The notes under the pieces: model-generated
What the model was told of the DNA's origin: nothing
The model's database searches: none
Seen by the model: the letters and a program-made list of their open reading frames with translations, nothing else
Shown here: positions 8,525 through 15,651 of the stretch, piece after piece
Numbering within the stretch: the stretch's first letter is position 1
Layout: the number at the start of each line of letters is the position of its first letter
Assembly: GCA_934635515.1 (NCBI GenBank)
Contig: CAKTZK010000013.1
Coordinates: 1-24,851 of the forward strand
Source of the DNA: an uncultured Oscillospiraceae bacterium
GTDB lineage: Bacteria; Bacillota_A; Clostridia; Oscillospirales; Oscillospiraceae
DNA length: 24,851 nucleotides
Direction: 5' to 3'
Made by a program: the position numbers and the translations under genes

Positions 8525-9797
8525 AATACAGCACTCTTCTCTTCACGGCGTACAGCACCACCAGCAGCAAAAGGCCGTAAGCCATCATAACATTTCCGTT
8601 ATACACCGCTCCACGGCCCTCCACCACGTATGCATAGGCGCAGACGGAGTAGGCAAAGAAAATGCAGATATCACTTTTCAGATACTCCATGATCTTATCG
8701 GTGAGGGTGGCGTATCCGGCCCAAAAGGCACCCATGAAAATGCCCCATATACCGCAGTTGGCATACACATCGCCAAAGAGGGTGGGATGCATGCTGCCCC
8801 CGGTGGCCATACCGATGGCGCTGCCCATAGATTGGGCAAAATCCGCCGGCTTCAGCCCCAGGGAGAGGCGGGTGGGCACAAAGGTCAGCAGCATGCGCAG
8901 ATAGCTGTGGCCCTGGCCGAAGTTTTCAAATTGATTATCCCCGTCAATATAGAAATAAAACCACTTTCGAAGGCCCAGCTCACCGTTATCGTTCTGGAAA
9001 AATTCCAGGATCTGCCGGTTAAAATTTTCAAAGGTGACGGTGGCCAGGAAGTTATCAATGGTCCCATACCAGCGGTAGGCCCGCAGGGCATACACCACAT
9101 AGATCACCAGGCACGCGCAAATGGAGCAGAAGATGATCATCTTTATGGTGATACGCCGGCGCTTGATGAGATAGTACCCCAGCAGGCAGGCAAACAGTGG
9201 GATGACCTCCACCCGGTTGCGGGAGATAATGACCCGCAGGAAAAGCACCGCCGCAATGACAGCGGCGTAGGTGTACTGCCTGCGCATCAGCGCATACAGC
9301 AGCAGGCCCGACAGCAGCAAAAACGCCACCGATAAGATCTGAGAAATATTCAAATAGGAGGTCTGGATGGTGCGGGTGGCGCCCCAGGAGATGTTGCCGA
9401 TGCCGCCCAGCTTGACGGCCTTGTTGGCAATATCCACCAGTACCACCAGGCACAGGGCCAGGAAGTATACCAGACTCTCCCGGCGGGTGACATGGCCGGA
9501 AAGCTCCATCAGGTAGCCGTCCTCCATAAAGGGGTAGGGCCTTTTGATGCGGCCCCGCAGCAGCAGGATACGCACCAGAGCATAGACCACGCAGAACCCG
9601 ATGACGAACAGCGCCGCCTCATTGAGCACCGCATCCGAATAGGCGTTGCTCCCGGCAATACAGGACATCATGTGCATGACGCCAAACATCAAAAACACCG
9701 TGGCCCAGAGGAACACCGCCGGGGATTTCTTATTGAACTCCAGCACCATGATCAGCACGATGCACAGGAACTGGACCACACTTAAAAACACAGTCAT
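8511..9797 (-). CDS. wzy: Wzy-like oligosaccharide repeat-unit polymerase
   Basis: This 428-residue protein has roughly 10-12 hydrophobic helices and one large polar loop between about residues 240 and 310, the usual shape of O-antigen or capsule polymerases. The charged loop holds Arg and Asp/Glu residues, as expected for polymer and acceptor binding. Wzy proteins share little sequence, so the call rests on topology and on the place between a LicD gene and the flippase gene. It would join flipped repeat units on the outer membrane face. The start is ATG at 9797, 18 bases after the LicD stop. Confidence 0.75.
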   Translation of the reverse strand: MTVFLSVVQFLCIVLIMVLEFNKKSPAVFLWATVFLMFGVMHMMSCIAGSNAYSDAVLNEAALFVIGFCVVYALVRILLLRGRIKRPYPFMEDGYLMELSGHVTRRESLVYFLALCLVVLVDIANKAVKLGGIGNISWGATRTIQTSYLNISQILSVAFLLLSGLLLYALMRRQYTYAAVIAAVLFLRVIISRNRVEVIPLFACLLGYYLIKRRRITIKMIIFCSICACLVIYVVYALRAYRWYGTIDNFLATVTFENFNRQILEFFQNDNGELGLRKWFYFYIDGDNQFENFGQGHSYLRMLLTFVPTRLSLGLKPADFAQSMGSAIGMATGGSMHPTLFGDVYANCGIWGIFMGAFWAGYATLTDKIMEYLKSDICIFFAYSVCAYAYVVEGRGAVYNGNVMMAYGLLLLVVLYAVKRRVLYYVRK

Positions 9798-9815
9798 AGC
9801 TTAATCCCTACGCAC

Positions 9816-10661
9816 TTAGCTCCGGGACGGCTTTGCGGCCCCGTCGCGCCAATACACCTTGAAATCATGAATAGATACCCTCTGTTCCGGAGGTGGAAGC
9901 TGCATATAGTCGCCATAGGTCCGGCGCAGCATTTCGTCCCAGCAGGAGACGGCGGTAAAGCGATCACCTTCAAACTCCAGCTCCACTATATTCGCCCACT
10001 GGGCCCGGGTGAGCGTAGAGGCGTCCTGCTCATCCACCATCAACACAACCCCCTCCCGCTTCGTGTCAGACCCGGCATAAGCGGCACAGGTCTCATCCAG
10101 TTTCTTAGCCATTGCACAGGAGGAGTGCAGCTTAAAGGGCAGGCTCGCCAGGCCTACGCAGATATCCTTTGCCAGCTGACCCCGGCGCAGCATGAATCGG
10201 CGCTGGGCAAGATACCAGGCACGCTTGGCAGCCTTGGCCCGGCCCAGATAGGCTCTGTATTCCTCCTCATCATCGGGCACTGCGTCGATGAGAAAAATAT
10301 CCACATACACACCCAGCTTTTCATGGGTACCCACAGCGCCGTACTGCACCAGACGGGTACGGGTGTCGACCATTTTAGCCAAGGGAAAGGAAAAATCCTT
10401 CACATTGAACATGGACACCACCTTATAGGGACTGTCCTGGTCCGCCTCCGCCAGATCCATCAGCTTCTTGAAGTCCGGCCGTGTCATAGCGATATCTATA
10501 TCATCGTCCCAGGGAATAAAACCCTTATGACGCACGGCACCGAGAAGTGTTCCAAACATTAGGTAATACCGCAGTCCGTTTTCCTGGCATTTTCTTTGAA
10601 TATAGCGGAGCACATCCAGCTCCAGAGCCTTCAGCTCCTCCGTTTGAATTTCTACGCTCAC
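9816..10661 (-). CDS. LicD-family phospho-amino-alcohol transferase
   Basis: This 281-residue cytosolic protein has the LicD/nucleotidyltransferase-fold core. LMFGTLLGAVRHKGFIPWDDDID contains the GTLLG turn (about 37-41) and the metal-binding DDD-I-D cluster (D52, D53, D54, D56), followed later by a predicted helical C-terminus. LicD proteins transfer a phosphocholine-type group from a CDP-activated donor to a sugar of the growing repeat. Here the likely donor is made by the nucleotidyltransferase-PLP fusion at the end of the same operon, as no choline kinase or choline uptake gene is visible. Translation starts with GTG at 10661; GTGA overlaps the stop of the glycosyltransferase gene by 4 bases. 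Confidence 0.88.
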   Translation of the reverse strand: MSVEIQTEELKALELDVLRYIQRKCQENGLRYYLMFGTLLGAVRHKGFIPWDDDIDIAMTRPDFKKLMDLAEADQDSPYKVVSMFNVKDFSFPLAKMVDTRTRLVQYGAVGTHEKLGVYVDIFLIDAVPDDEEEYRAYLGRAKAAKRAWYLAQRRFMLRRGQLAKDICVGLASLPFKLHSSCAMAKKLDETCAAYAGSDTKREGVVLMVDEQDASTLTRAQWANIVELEFEGDRFTAVSCWDEMLRRTYGDYMQLPPPEQRVSIHDFKVYWRDGAAKPSRS

Positions 10662-11773
10662 TTTTCCGTTTCCTCCTCTTTCAGGCCCAGCTTCTTTCGC
10701 AGGGCAGAAGCCAGCAGGTCATTATTTTCCTCAATGCTCATATTCTGCACCGCCTGCTGCACCCGGCTGCAGTAGCCCTCGTAGTCATCCATCACCCGGT
10801 TCAGCGCCTGGGCATAATCGTCCGACGCTTCTCCTACCCCCAGCTTGGCGCAAAGGTCCGCCAAGGGTGGGTTGGACGTGGTGACCACGGGCTTGCCCTC
10901 ATACAAAAACTCATAGAGCTTGCCCGAAGCGCAGTAGATATTATTGGTGTCGTACTGGCCGTAATTCACGATGCCGATGTGGCTGTGGTCGATGAGATAC
11001 TTCAACTCATCCTGGCCCATCTGACCCAGGATATGCACACCGGAAAGGCCCCGCTGGGCCGCGATCTTCTCGATGGTCTCCTGATCCTGGGGCGCACTGC
11101 CCCCCACCAAAAACAGCCTGCAGGGATGCTGCACCCGGCTCAAGGCTTCCACCAGCTTGTCGTTGGTACGCTGCACGGAGCAGCCGGAGGTGGACACGAT
11201 CCGGAACTCATTTCCGCTCAAAAGCTCTCCGAACCGGGCAGCCAGCGCCGCCTGATCCGCCTGGGGAGAATAGGTCAGCTTGCGGAGGTTTTCATACACC
11301 AGAGGTCTTTCCGGCAGATGATACTCCTGCTGCATCCTCTTGGCCCGATATTCGTTGGCGGCAATGACCACATCCGCCTTTTTATACATTTTTTCCTCAA
11401 AATAACACCCCATACGGCTGGAAAACGTGGTCATCTCAGAGCGCAGATACAGCTCTCGGGCATCCTGCACGATGCGCACCGCCGGGTGCTTTTTTTTGAT
11501 ACGAAGGGCCGGTACCGTGGCCTTGCGGTTATCCACAAACACCAGATCTATAGGCCCCAGTTTCTCATACAGGCGCTGGGCCCGGCGGATAAACCGGAGA
11601 TACGCGCCCCGAGACTGATCCTGAAAGCAGATGTGCTCCGGCTCCGCGGGCGTAAAGCCGGGCTTTGTGCGGGTAAGGTAATAGGTCTTCCCCAGCTGCT
11701 TGCAGATCTTGATCAGCTCTCTCTGCCGACCGTCATATTCAAACTGACCATAGGACAGAAACAGGATATTCAT
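10658..11773 (-). CDS. GT-B fold glycosyltransferase, GT4-like
   Basis: This 371-residue protein shows the two-domain GT-B pattern: an N-terminal Rossmann half with FLSYGQFEYDGRQRELI, and a C-terminal half with the donor-site strands FRIVSTSG, CRLFLVGG and ASGKLYEFLYEGKPVVTTSNPP, which matches the E-x7-E region of GT4-like enzymes (KLYEFLYEGKPVV). It probably adds one sugar to the lipid-linked repeat at the inner membrane face. It is the first gene after the internal promoter at 11.85 kb, with AGAGGAG upstream of the ATG at 11773. Donor and linkage are unknown. Confidence 0.82.
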   Translation of the reverse strand: MNILFLSYGQFEYDGRQRELIKICKQLGKTYYLTRTKPGFTPAEPEHICFQDQSRGAYLRFIRRAQRLYEKLGPIDLVFVDNRKATVPALRIKKKHPAVRIVQDARELYLRSEMTTFSSRMGCYFEEKMYKKADVVIAANEYRAKRMQQEYHLPERPLVYENLRKLTYSPQADQAALAARFGELLSGNEFRIVSTSGCSVQRTNDKLVEALSRVQHPCRLFLVGGSAPQDQETIEKIAAQRGLSGVHILGQMGQDELKYLIDHSHIGIVNYGQYDTNNIYCASGKLYEFLYEGKPVVTTSNPPLADLCAKLGVGEASDDYAQALNRVMDDYEGYCSRVQQAVQNMSIEENNDLLASALRKKLGLKEEETEK

Positions 11774-11795
11774 ACGTTTGCTCCTCTTTTACGGC

Positions 11796-11819
11796 TGCGG
11801 CAGGCTTGCCTGCACCGCA
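11796..11819 (-). other. Stable hairpin in the 5' leader of unit 2
   Basis: In the leader between the internal promoter and the glycosyltransferase start, TGCGG-CAGGC pairs across a 2-base loop with one 2-base bulge. No T run follows it, so it is not a terminator; it sits just before the ribosome site. Confidence 0.5.
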
Positions 11820-11833
11820 TATATTAGCTCTTT

Positions 11834-11862
11834 ATTATACCATATCCGGTCTTTTCCGTCAA
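11834..11862 (-). promoter_or_regulatory. Strong internal promoter of the polysaccharide locus (unit 2)
   Basis: On the minus strand, TTGACG (-35, 11857-11862) and the perfect TATAAT (-10, 11834-11839) are spaced by exactly 17 bases, and TGG directly before the -10 gives an extended -10. It is about 60 bases upstream of the glycosyltransferase start at 11773 and should drive the genes down to the terminator at 2.75 kb. Confidence 0.88.
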
Positions 11863-11906
11863 GCAAGCAGGCCCTGTCCGCCCGCTTTCTCCCGAAATAT
11901 AGCGGA

Positions 11907-11927
11907 GCCGGGAGAACTTCTCCCGGC
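11907..11927 (-). terminator. Possible weak terminator hairpin after the DMT transporter gene
   Basis: An 8- to 10-bp GC-rich stem (GCCGGGAG pairing with CTCCCGGC) begins 11 bases beyond the stop at 11939. No clean T run follows on the minus strand (TCCGCTATATTTC), so it may only slow or partly stop transcription. It separates unit 1 from the promoter of unit 2. Confidence 0.45.
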
Positions 11928-11938
11928 CCGTGGCCTAC

Positions 11939-12847
11939 TTATGCAGATATTTCCGTCTGTTTATTGGCGAAGATGACCCCCAGCGTGATCAGAACAGCGC
12001 CGATGATGCTCATGAGGGATATCTTCTCCCCCAGCAGCAGCCAGCCCACCACCACGGTCACAAAGGGCGTGGCGTACAGGTAGTTATTGGTGATGACTAC
12101 GCCCAGGCGCTTAAAAGCGATGTTCCACAGGGCAAAGCACACGGCGTTGCCGAATACGCCCAGAAACAGCCAGCTGAGCAGGATGCCCGGCTGGGTGAAA
12201 AGGGGCGTCAGGCTGGGCATGCCGTCGGTGACGAGCATCAGCGGCACCGCCGTTAAAAACGCCCACAGGAACACCCGGCGGGTCACCAGGAAATTATCGT
12301 ACTGCTCGGTGTATTTCTTAATAAGGATAGAGTACACCGCCCACATCAGAGCTGCCGCCAGAGCCAGAAGGTCACCCAGGGGGCTCAGGTGGAAGGTCAG
12401 AGTGCCATTGAGCACCACCATAATAACGCCCGCGATGGCCACCACCGCGCCCATATACACCCACTTGCCCAGCTTCTCGCCCTGGCGGGAGAAGAGCTGC
12501 GCCAGGATCACCGTGATGATGGGCGACATGGACACGAGGATGCTCACATTAGCGGCGGAGGTGTGGGCCGCGGCGGTATTTTGCAGGAAGAAATAGAAGC
12601 TGCCGCCGGTGATGCCGATGACAAGGAACATCAGCTCATCCTTCCAGGAAAGCTTCAGCATCTTGGGCCGCAGAGCCCACAGGGCCAGGTAAGCAAGGCC
12701 CATGCGCAGGGGGATGATCTGGATGGGGGTAAAGGCCTTGAGCATTACCTTGGTCAGCACAAAGCAGCTGCCCCACACCAGGGTGGTGAACAGGGCAAAC
12801 AGGTGCCCCGTGATCTTTTGATTTTTGGCCGATCCGATTTCCGACAT
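11939..12847 (-). CDS. EamA/DMT-superfamily membrane transporter
   Basis: This 302-residue protein is a typical 10-helix drug/metabolite transporter with two EamA repeats. The first starts at about residue 14 with HLFALFTTLVWGSCFVLTKV, the second at about 155 with DLLALAAALMWAVYSILIKKY, and each half has the usual WG or MWA turn in its first helix. The superfamily exports or exchanges amino acids, nucleotide sugars, drugs or small metabolites. Its substrate is not visible. It is an unusual member of a Wzx/Wzy locus and is flanked by hairpins at 12873-12907 and 11907-11927, so it may be a passenger gene or may supply a precursor or modifier. GGGAG precedes the ATG at 12847. Confidence 0.88.
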   Translation of the reverse strand: MSEIGSAKNQKITGHLFALFTTLVWGSCFVLTKVMLKAFTPIQIIPLRMGLAYLALWALRPKMLKLSWKDELMFLVIGITGGSFYFFLQNTAAAHTSAANVSILVSMSPIITVILAQLFSRQGEKLGKWVYMGAVVAIAGVIMVVLNGTLTFHLSPLGDLLALAAALMWAVYSILIKKYTEQYDNFLVTRRVFLWAFLTAVPLMLVTDGMPSLTPLFTQPGILLSWLFLGVFGNAVCFALWNIAFKRLGVVITNNYLYATPFVTVVVGWLLLGEKISLMSIIGAVLITLGVIFANKQTEISA

Positions 12848-12872
12848 ACTTTTTCTCCCTCTTCCTCATAGG

Positions 12873-12907
12873 GCGGCATTGCCCGCCTTTTCAGCAGGCA
12901 ATGCCGC
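12873..12907 (-). other. Intergenic hairpin between the LCP and DMT transporter genes
   Basis: An 11-bp perfect stem (GCGGCATTGCC pairing with GGCAATGCCGC) closes a 13-base loop. No T run follows on either strand, so it is not a normal terminator; it may be an RNA processing or stability element. Confidence 0.5.
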
Positions 12908-12916
12908 TTGCTCGGT

Positions 12917-14443
12917 TTACTCCGCAGGCAGAACGATCTCTTCCCCGTTCATCACCTGGTCGATGACCTGGCGGATGCTATTGATGCAGTCATAATCCGG
13001 CGGCATCACATACAGCAGCTCTCCATAAGCGGAGTAGCAGGGCTGCATGGTATCGCCGGGGCCTTGGGTGGCAGACATGGACTGAATGTTCCAGGATGCT
13101 CCGTCCTTCTGCATCATCTGCACCAGGGAGGATATCTGGTCGTAGGAAATGTTGGTAATAAAGTTATCCGACACCGCCTTCAGCAGATCCTGATAGTTGG
13201 AGAGGACGCTGGGGGAGGTAGCCTTTTCAATGATGGCCTTGATGACCTTCATCTGGTTCTTTCCGCGCTGGTTATCACCGTCGGAGAAGGAATAGCGCTC
13301 CCGGCTGAACATCAGGGCCTCCTGGCCGTTGAGATGGTTCCAGCCCTCATTGAAGCTGAAGGTATTATAGCCGTAACCCGCCACATCCCCGGATGCGGCG
13401 GTGAAGGAATAGTCGGAATACACGTCAATGCCGCCCAGGGCGTCTACAATATCGATGAGGCCCCAGAAGTTGATGCGACCATAATAGGACGTCTCCGTTC
13501 CATAGAGATTGTCCAGCACGGCCATGCTCTCCTGCACGCCGTACATACCCGCGTGGGTCAGCTTATCCAGCTCTCCATTGAAATCCAGGGGCAGATAATA
13601 GTCCCGGGGGGTGTTGACGAGCAGGATCTGGCGGGTCTTGGGATTCACCACCGCCAGGATATTCACGTCGCTGCGGGTCTTGGCATTGATGTCGGAGTCC
13701 CGCTCATCGCTGCCGCTGCAGTAGACCACGAAGGGCTGCTTGGTGATGGAGCCGGAGGGCTTGATGGAGGTGATCTCATGCTCCGTGACATACTCATAGA
13801 TGATCTTGGTGCGGCTGGAAAAGTCGCTGTAATCCTCCTGCTCCGTCAGCAGGGGGATATAGCCCTCGTTGAGGATCATGGCCTGGATCTCGTCGTCATA
13901 CAGGGCGTCCACCATAGCGGCGGGAGTCTCGTATTCCAGGGTGTCGACCTGGCCCATGCTCTCCTGCATGGCACTGAGGAGCTGCTTGGTGTTCTCCTGG
14001 TCGCGGTTGGCAAGAACGCCGAACTTATACCCCCGGGTGTCACCCAGGTCCACGGCATCGTCCTCTTTCATGACGATCACCGCCGTCACCTGCTTTTCCA
14101 CCATGATACCGGAGATCTTGTTCAATGCCGCCTGCACCGCCCCGGCGGCCACAGTGCCGTAGATCATCAGCGCCGACAAGATCACGGCCAAAATGCCGCA
14201 GATCAGCTTGCCCAGCTTATTGCGCCGCAGAGGCAGCTGCACAAAAATGTGCAGCCCGTTTACCACCAGCAGCACTGCCATAATGAGCACCATATTGCCG
14301 GTAGTGAGCATCTTGGTGGCCATGAGCCGGGCAAAAATGGCCAGGCTGCACGCCAGCAGCACAAACATCATAACAATGCCAAACCAATCCACCTTTGTGC
14401 GGCCGATGCGTCTGGCCCGGGAGCTTCCCCTTTGCTTGTCCAT
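12917..14443 (-). CDS. LytR-CpsA-Psr (LCP) ligase, Cps2A-like with accessory domain
   Basis: This 508-residue membrane protein attaches undecaprenyl-linked polymers to the cell wall. Three N-terminal helices (about 19-40, 49-70, 79-101) are followed by an accessory domain (about 115-230) and the LCP catalytic domain from about 240. Conserved LCP residues are present: SGSD (244-246 region), TRSDVN with R257 and D259, NTPRD (R280, D281), and the SRERYSFSDGDNQRGKNQ motif (380-397). The three-helix plus accessory-domain layout is that of streptococcal Cps2A, not of short LytR proteins. Acting outside the membrane, it would transfer the finished polymer to peptidoglycan. AAAGGAG precedes the ATG; the gene lies 64 bases after wbpB with a hairpin in the gap. 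Confidence 0.93.
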   Translation of the reverse strand: MDKQRGSSRARRIGRTKVDWFGIVMMFVLLACSLAIFARLMATKMLTTGNMVLIMAVLLVVNGLHIFVQLPLRRNKLGKLICGILAVILSALMIYGTVAAGAVQAALNKISGIMVEKQVTAVIVMKEDDAVDLGDTRGYKFGVLANRDQENTKQLLSAMQESMGQVDTLEYETPAAMVDALYDDEIQAMILNEGYIPLLTEQEDYSDFSSRTKIIYEYVTEHEITSIKPSGSITKQPFVVYCSGSDERDSDINAKTRSDVNILAVVNPKTRQILLVNTPRDYYLPLDFNGELDKLTHAGMYGVQESMAVLDNLYGTETSYYGRINFWGLIDIVDALGGIDVYSDYSFTAASGDVAGYGYNTFSFNEGWNHLNGQEALMFSRERYSFSDGDNQRGKNQMKVIKAIIEKATSPSVLSNYQDLLKAVSDNFITNISYDQISSLVQMMQKDGASWNIQSMSATQGPGDTMQPCYSAYGELLYVMPPDYDCINSIRQVIDQVMNGEEIVLPAE

Positions 14444-14462
14444 ATTGTTTCTCCTTTGGTTT

Positions 14463-14484
14463 CCGCTCTCATCCGGGAGAGCGG
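14463..14484 (-). other. Intergenic hairpin between wbpB-like and LCP genes
   Basis: An 8-bp perfect stem (CCGCTCTC pairing with GAGAGCGG) closes a 6-base loop in the 64-base gap. A-rich sequence, not T-rich, follows on the minus strand, so this is not a terminator; it may mark an RNA processing point. Confidence 0.45.
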
Positions 14485-14507
14485 CCTTATTTCAGGCGGT
14501 TTTCTCT

Positions 14508-15587
14508 CTATTTGCCGAAGCGGCCGGTGAAGTCCGTGCTGGCCACATGCTCCAGGGGCAGCTTCACAGGCTTGCCGGTGGCGGCGGACTGATAGATGGC
14601 CAGGATCATCTCCAGGGCGTTGCGGCCGGCCACAGCGTCCACATAGGGCTTGCGGTCGTGCTCGATGGCATCCATCATGTCGGCAAAAAGGCTGGTGTGG
14701 CCGTTGCCGTAGACATTGGAGGTAGCCTCCTGAAGGCCCTTGTTCTTCGCATCGTCCGCGGTCTCGTCGGCAAAGTTCCAGACGTCAATATTGTTGGTGG
14801 AGGTGCCGCCGATCTTCACGGTGCCGGTCTCGCCGAAGAGGTAGAGGGTCTCCTCCAGATTCTTGGGGTAGACATTGGTGGTGCCCTCGATGGTGCCCAC
14901 GGCGCCGTTTTTGAACTTCACCACGGCCATACCGATATCCTCGCACTCCAGATAATCATGGAACTGCTGCTTGGTCACGCCGTAGACCTCGTCCACCTCG
15001 TCGCCCATCATCCAGCGCAGCAGGTCGATGCCGTGGATGCACTGATTCATCAGGCAGCCGCCGTCCTGGGCCCAGGTGCCACGCCAGGAGGCCTGGTCGT
15101 AGTAGCTGTGGTCCCGGTTCCAGCGGACATGGATGGAGCCGTGGGAGATCTTGCCGAAGCGGCCGGACTCCAGGGCCTTGCGCATCTGCTGGATAGCCAC
15201 GTTGAAGCGGTTCTGGTGGCAGGCGGCCACCTTCACATGCTTTTCTTCGCTGCGGCGGACAATCTCCTCGGCGTCGTCCATGCTCATAGCCATGGGCTTT
15301 TCGATGATGACATTGACGCCCTGGTCGATGCAGTAGAGGGCGATCTGGGCATGGATGCCGCTTTCGGTGGCGATGGACGCCAGGGTGATGTCGTTTTCCG
15401 CCAGCATCTGCTTATAGTCGGTATAGCGCTTGATGGAGGTATCTCCCTGCAGGTCGTACTTAGCCAGCAGCGCCTCCATTTTCTCCGGCAGAACATCGCA
15501 CACGGCGACGATCTCCAGCTTATTATTGATGGCGGCCTTCATGTGGTTCACGGCAATGCGGCCGCAGCCGATGAGAGCGTATTTCAT
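14508..15587 (-). CDS. wbpB: Gfo/Idh/MocA oxidoreductase, WbpB-like UDP-GlcNAcA 3-dehydrogenase
   Basis: This 359-residue NAD(P)-dependent enzyme starts with the Rossmann motif ALIGCGRIA (4-12), carries the family EKP motif (E96-K97-P98 in IIEKPMAM), and has the C-terminal beta-sheet domain. Together with the neighbouring WbpA-, WbpE- and WbpD-like genes the best reading is WbpB, which oxidises C3 of UDP-GlcNAc-uronic acid to a 3-keto sugar for the WbpE aminotransferase. The family is broad, so the assignment leans on context. The start is ATG at 15587, with GAGG eight bases upstream; a TTG two codons earlier would leave too short a spacer. The gene follows wbpA by 64 bases. Confidence 0.82.
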   Translation of the reverse strand: MKYALIGCGRIAVNHMKAAINNKLEIVAVCDVLPEKMEALLAKYDLQGDTSIKRYTDYKQMLAENDITLASIATESGIHAQIALYCIDQGVNVIIEKPMAMSMDDAEEIVRRSEEKHVKVAACHQNRFNVAIQQMRKALESGRFGKISHGSIHVRWNRDHSYYDQASWRGTWAQDGGCLMNQCIHGIDLLRWMMGDEVDEVYGVTKQQFHDYLECEDIGMAVVKFKNGAVGTIEGTTNVYPKNLEETLYLFGETGTVKIGGTSTNNIDVWNFADETADDAKNKGLQEATSNVYGNGHTSLFADMMDAIEHDRKPYVDAVAGRNALEMILAIYQSAATGKPVKLPLEHVASTDFTGRFGK

Positions 15588-15651
15588 GATCAATTCCTCG
15601 CCTTTTTATAGATTTGCGCCTCCGAGGCACAGCAGGACAGGGCTTTTCCCT

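Noticed and set aside
11907..11927. Calling the hairpin after the DMT gene a strong terminator
   Set aside because: The stem is good but there is no T run; I list it only as a possible weak terminator.
12908..14530. Plus-strand open frame of 540 codons
   Set aside because: It mirrors the LCP gene, whose catalytic motifs are intact on the minus strand.
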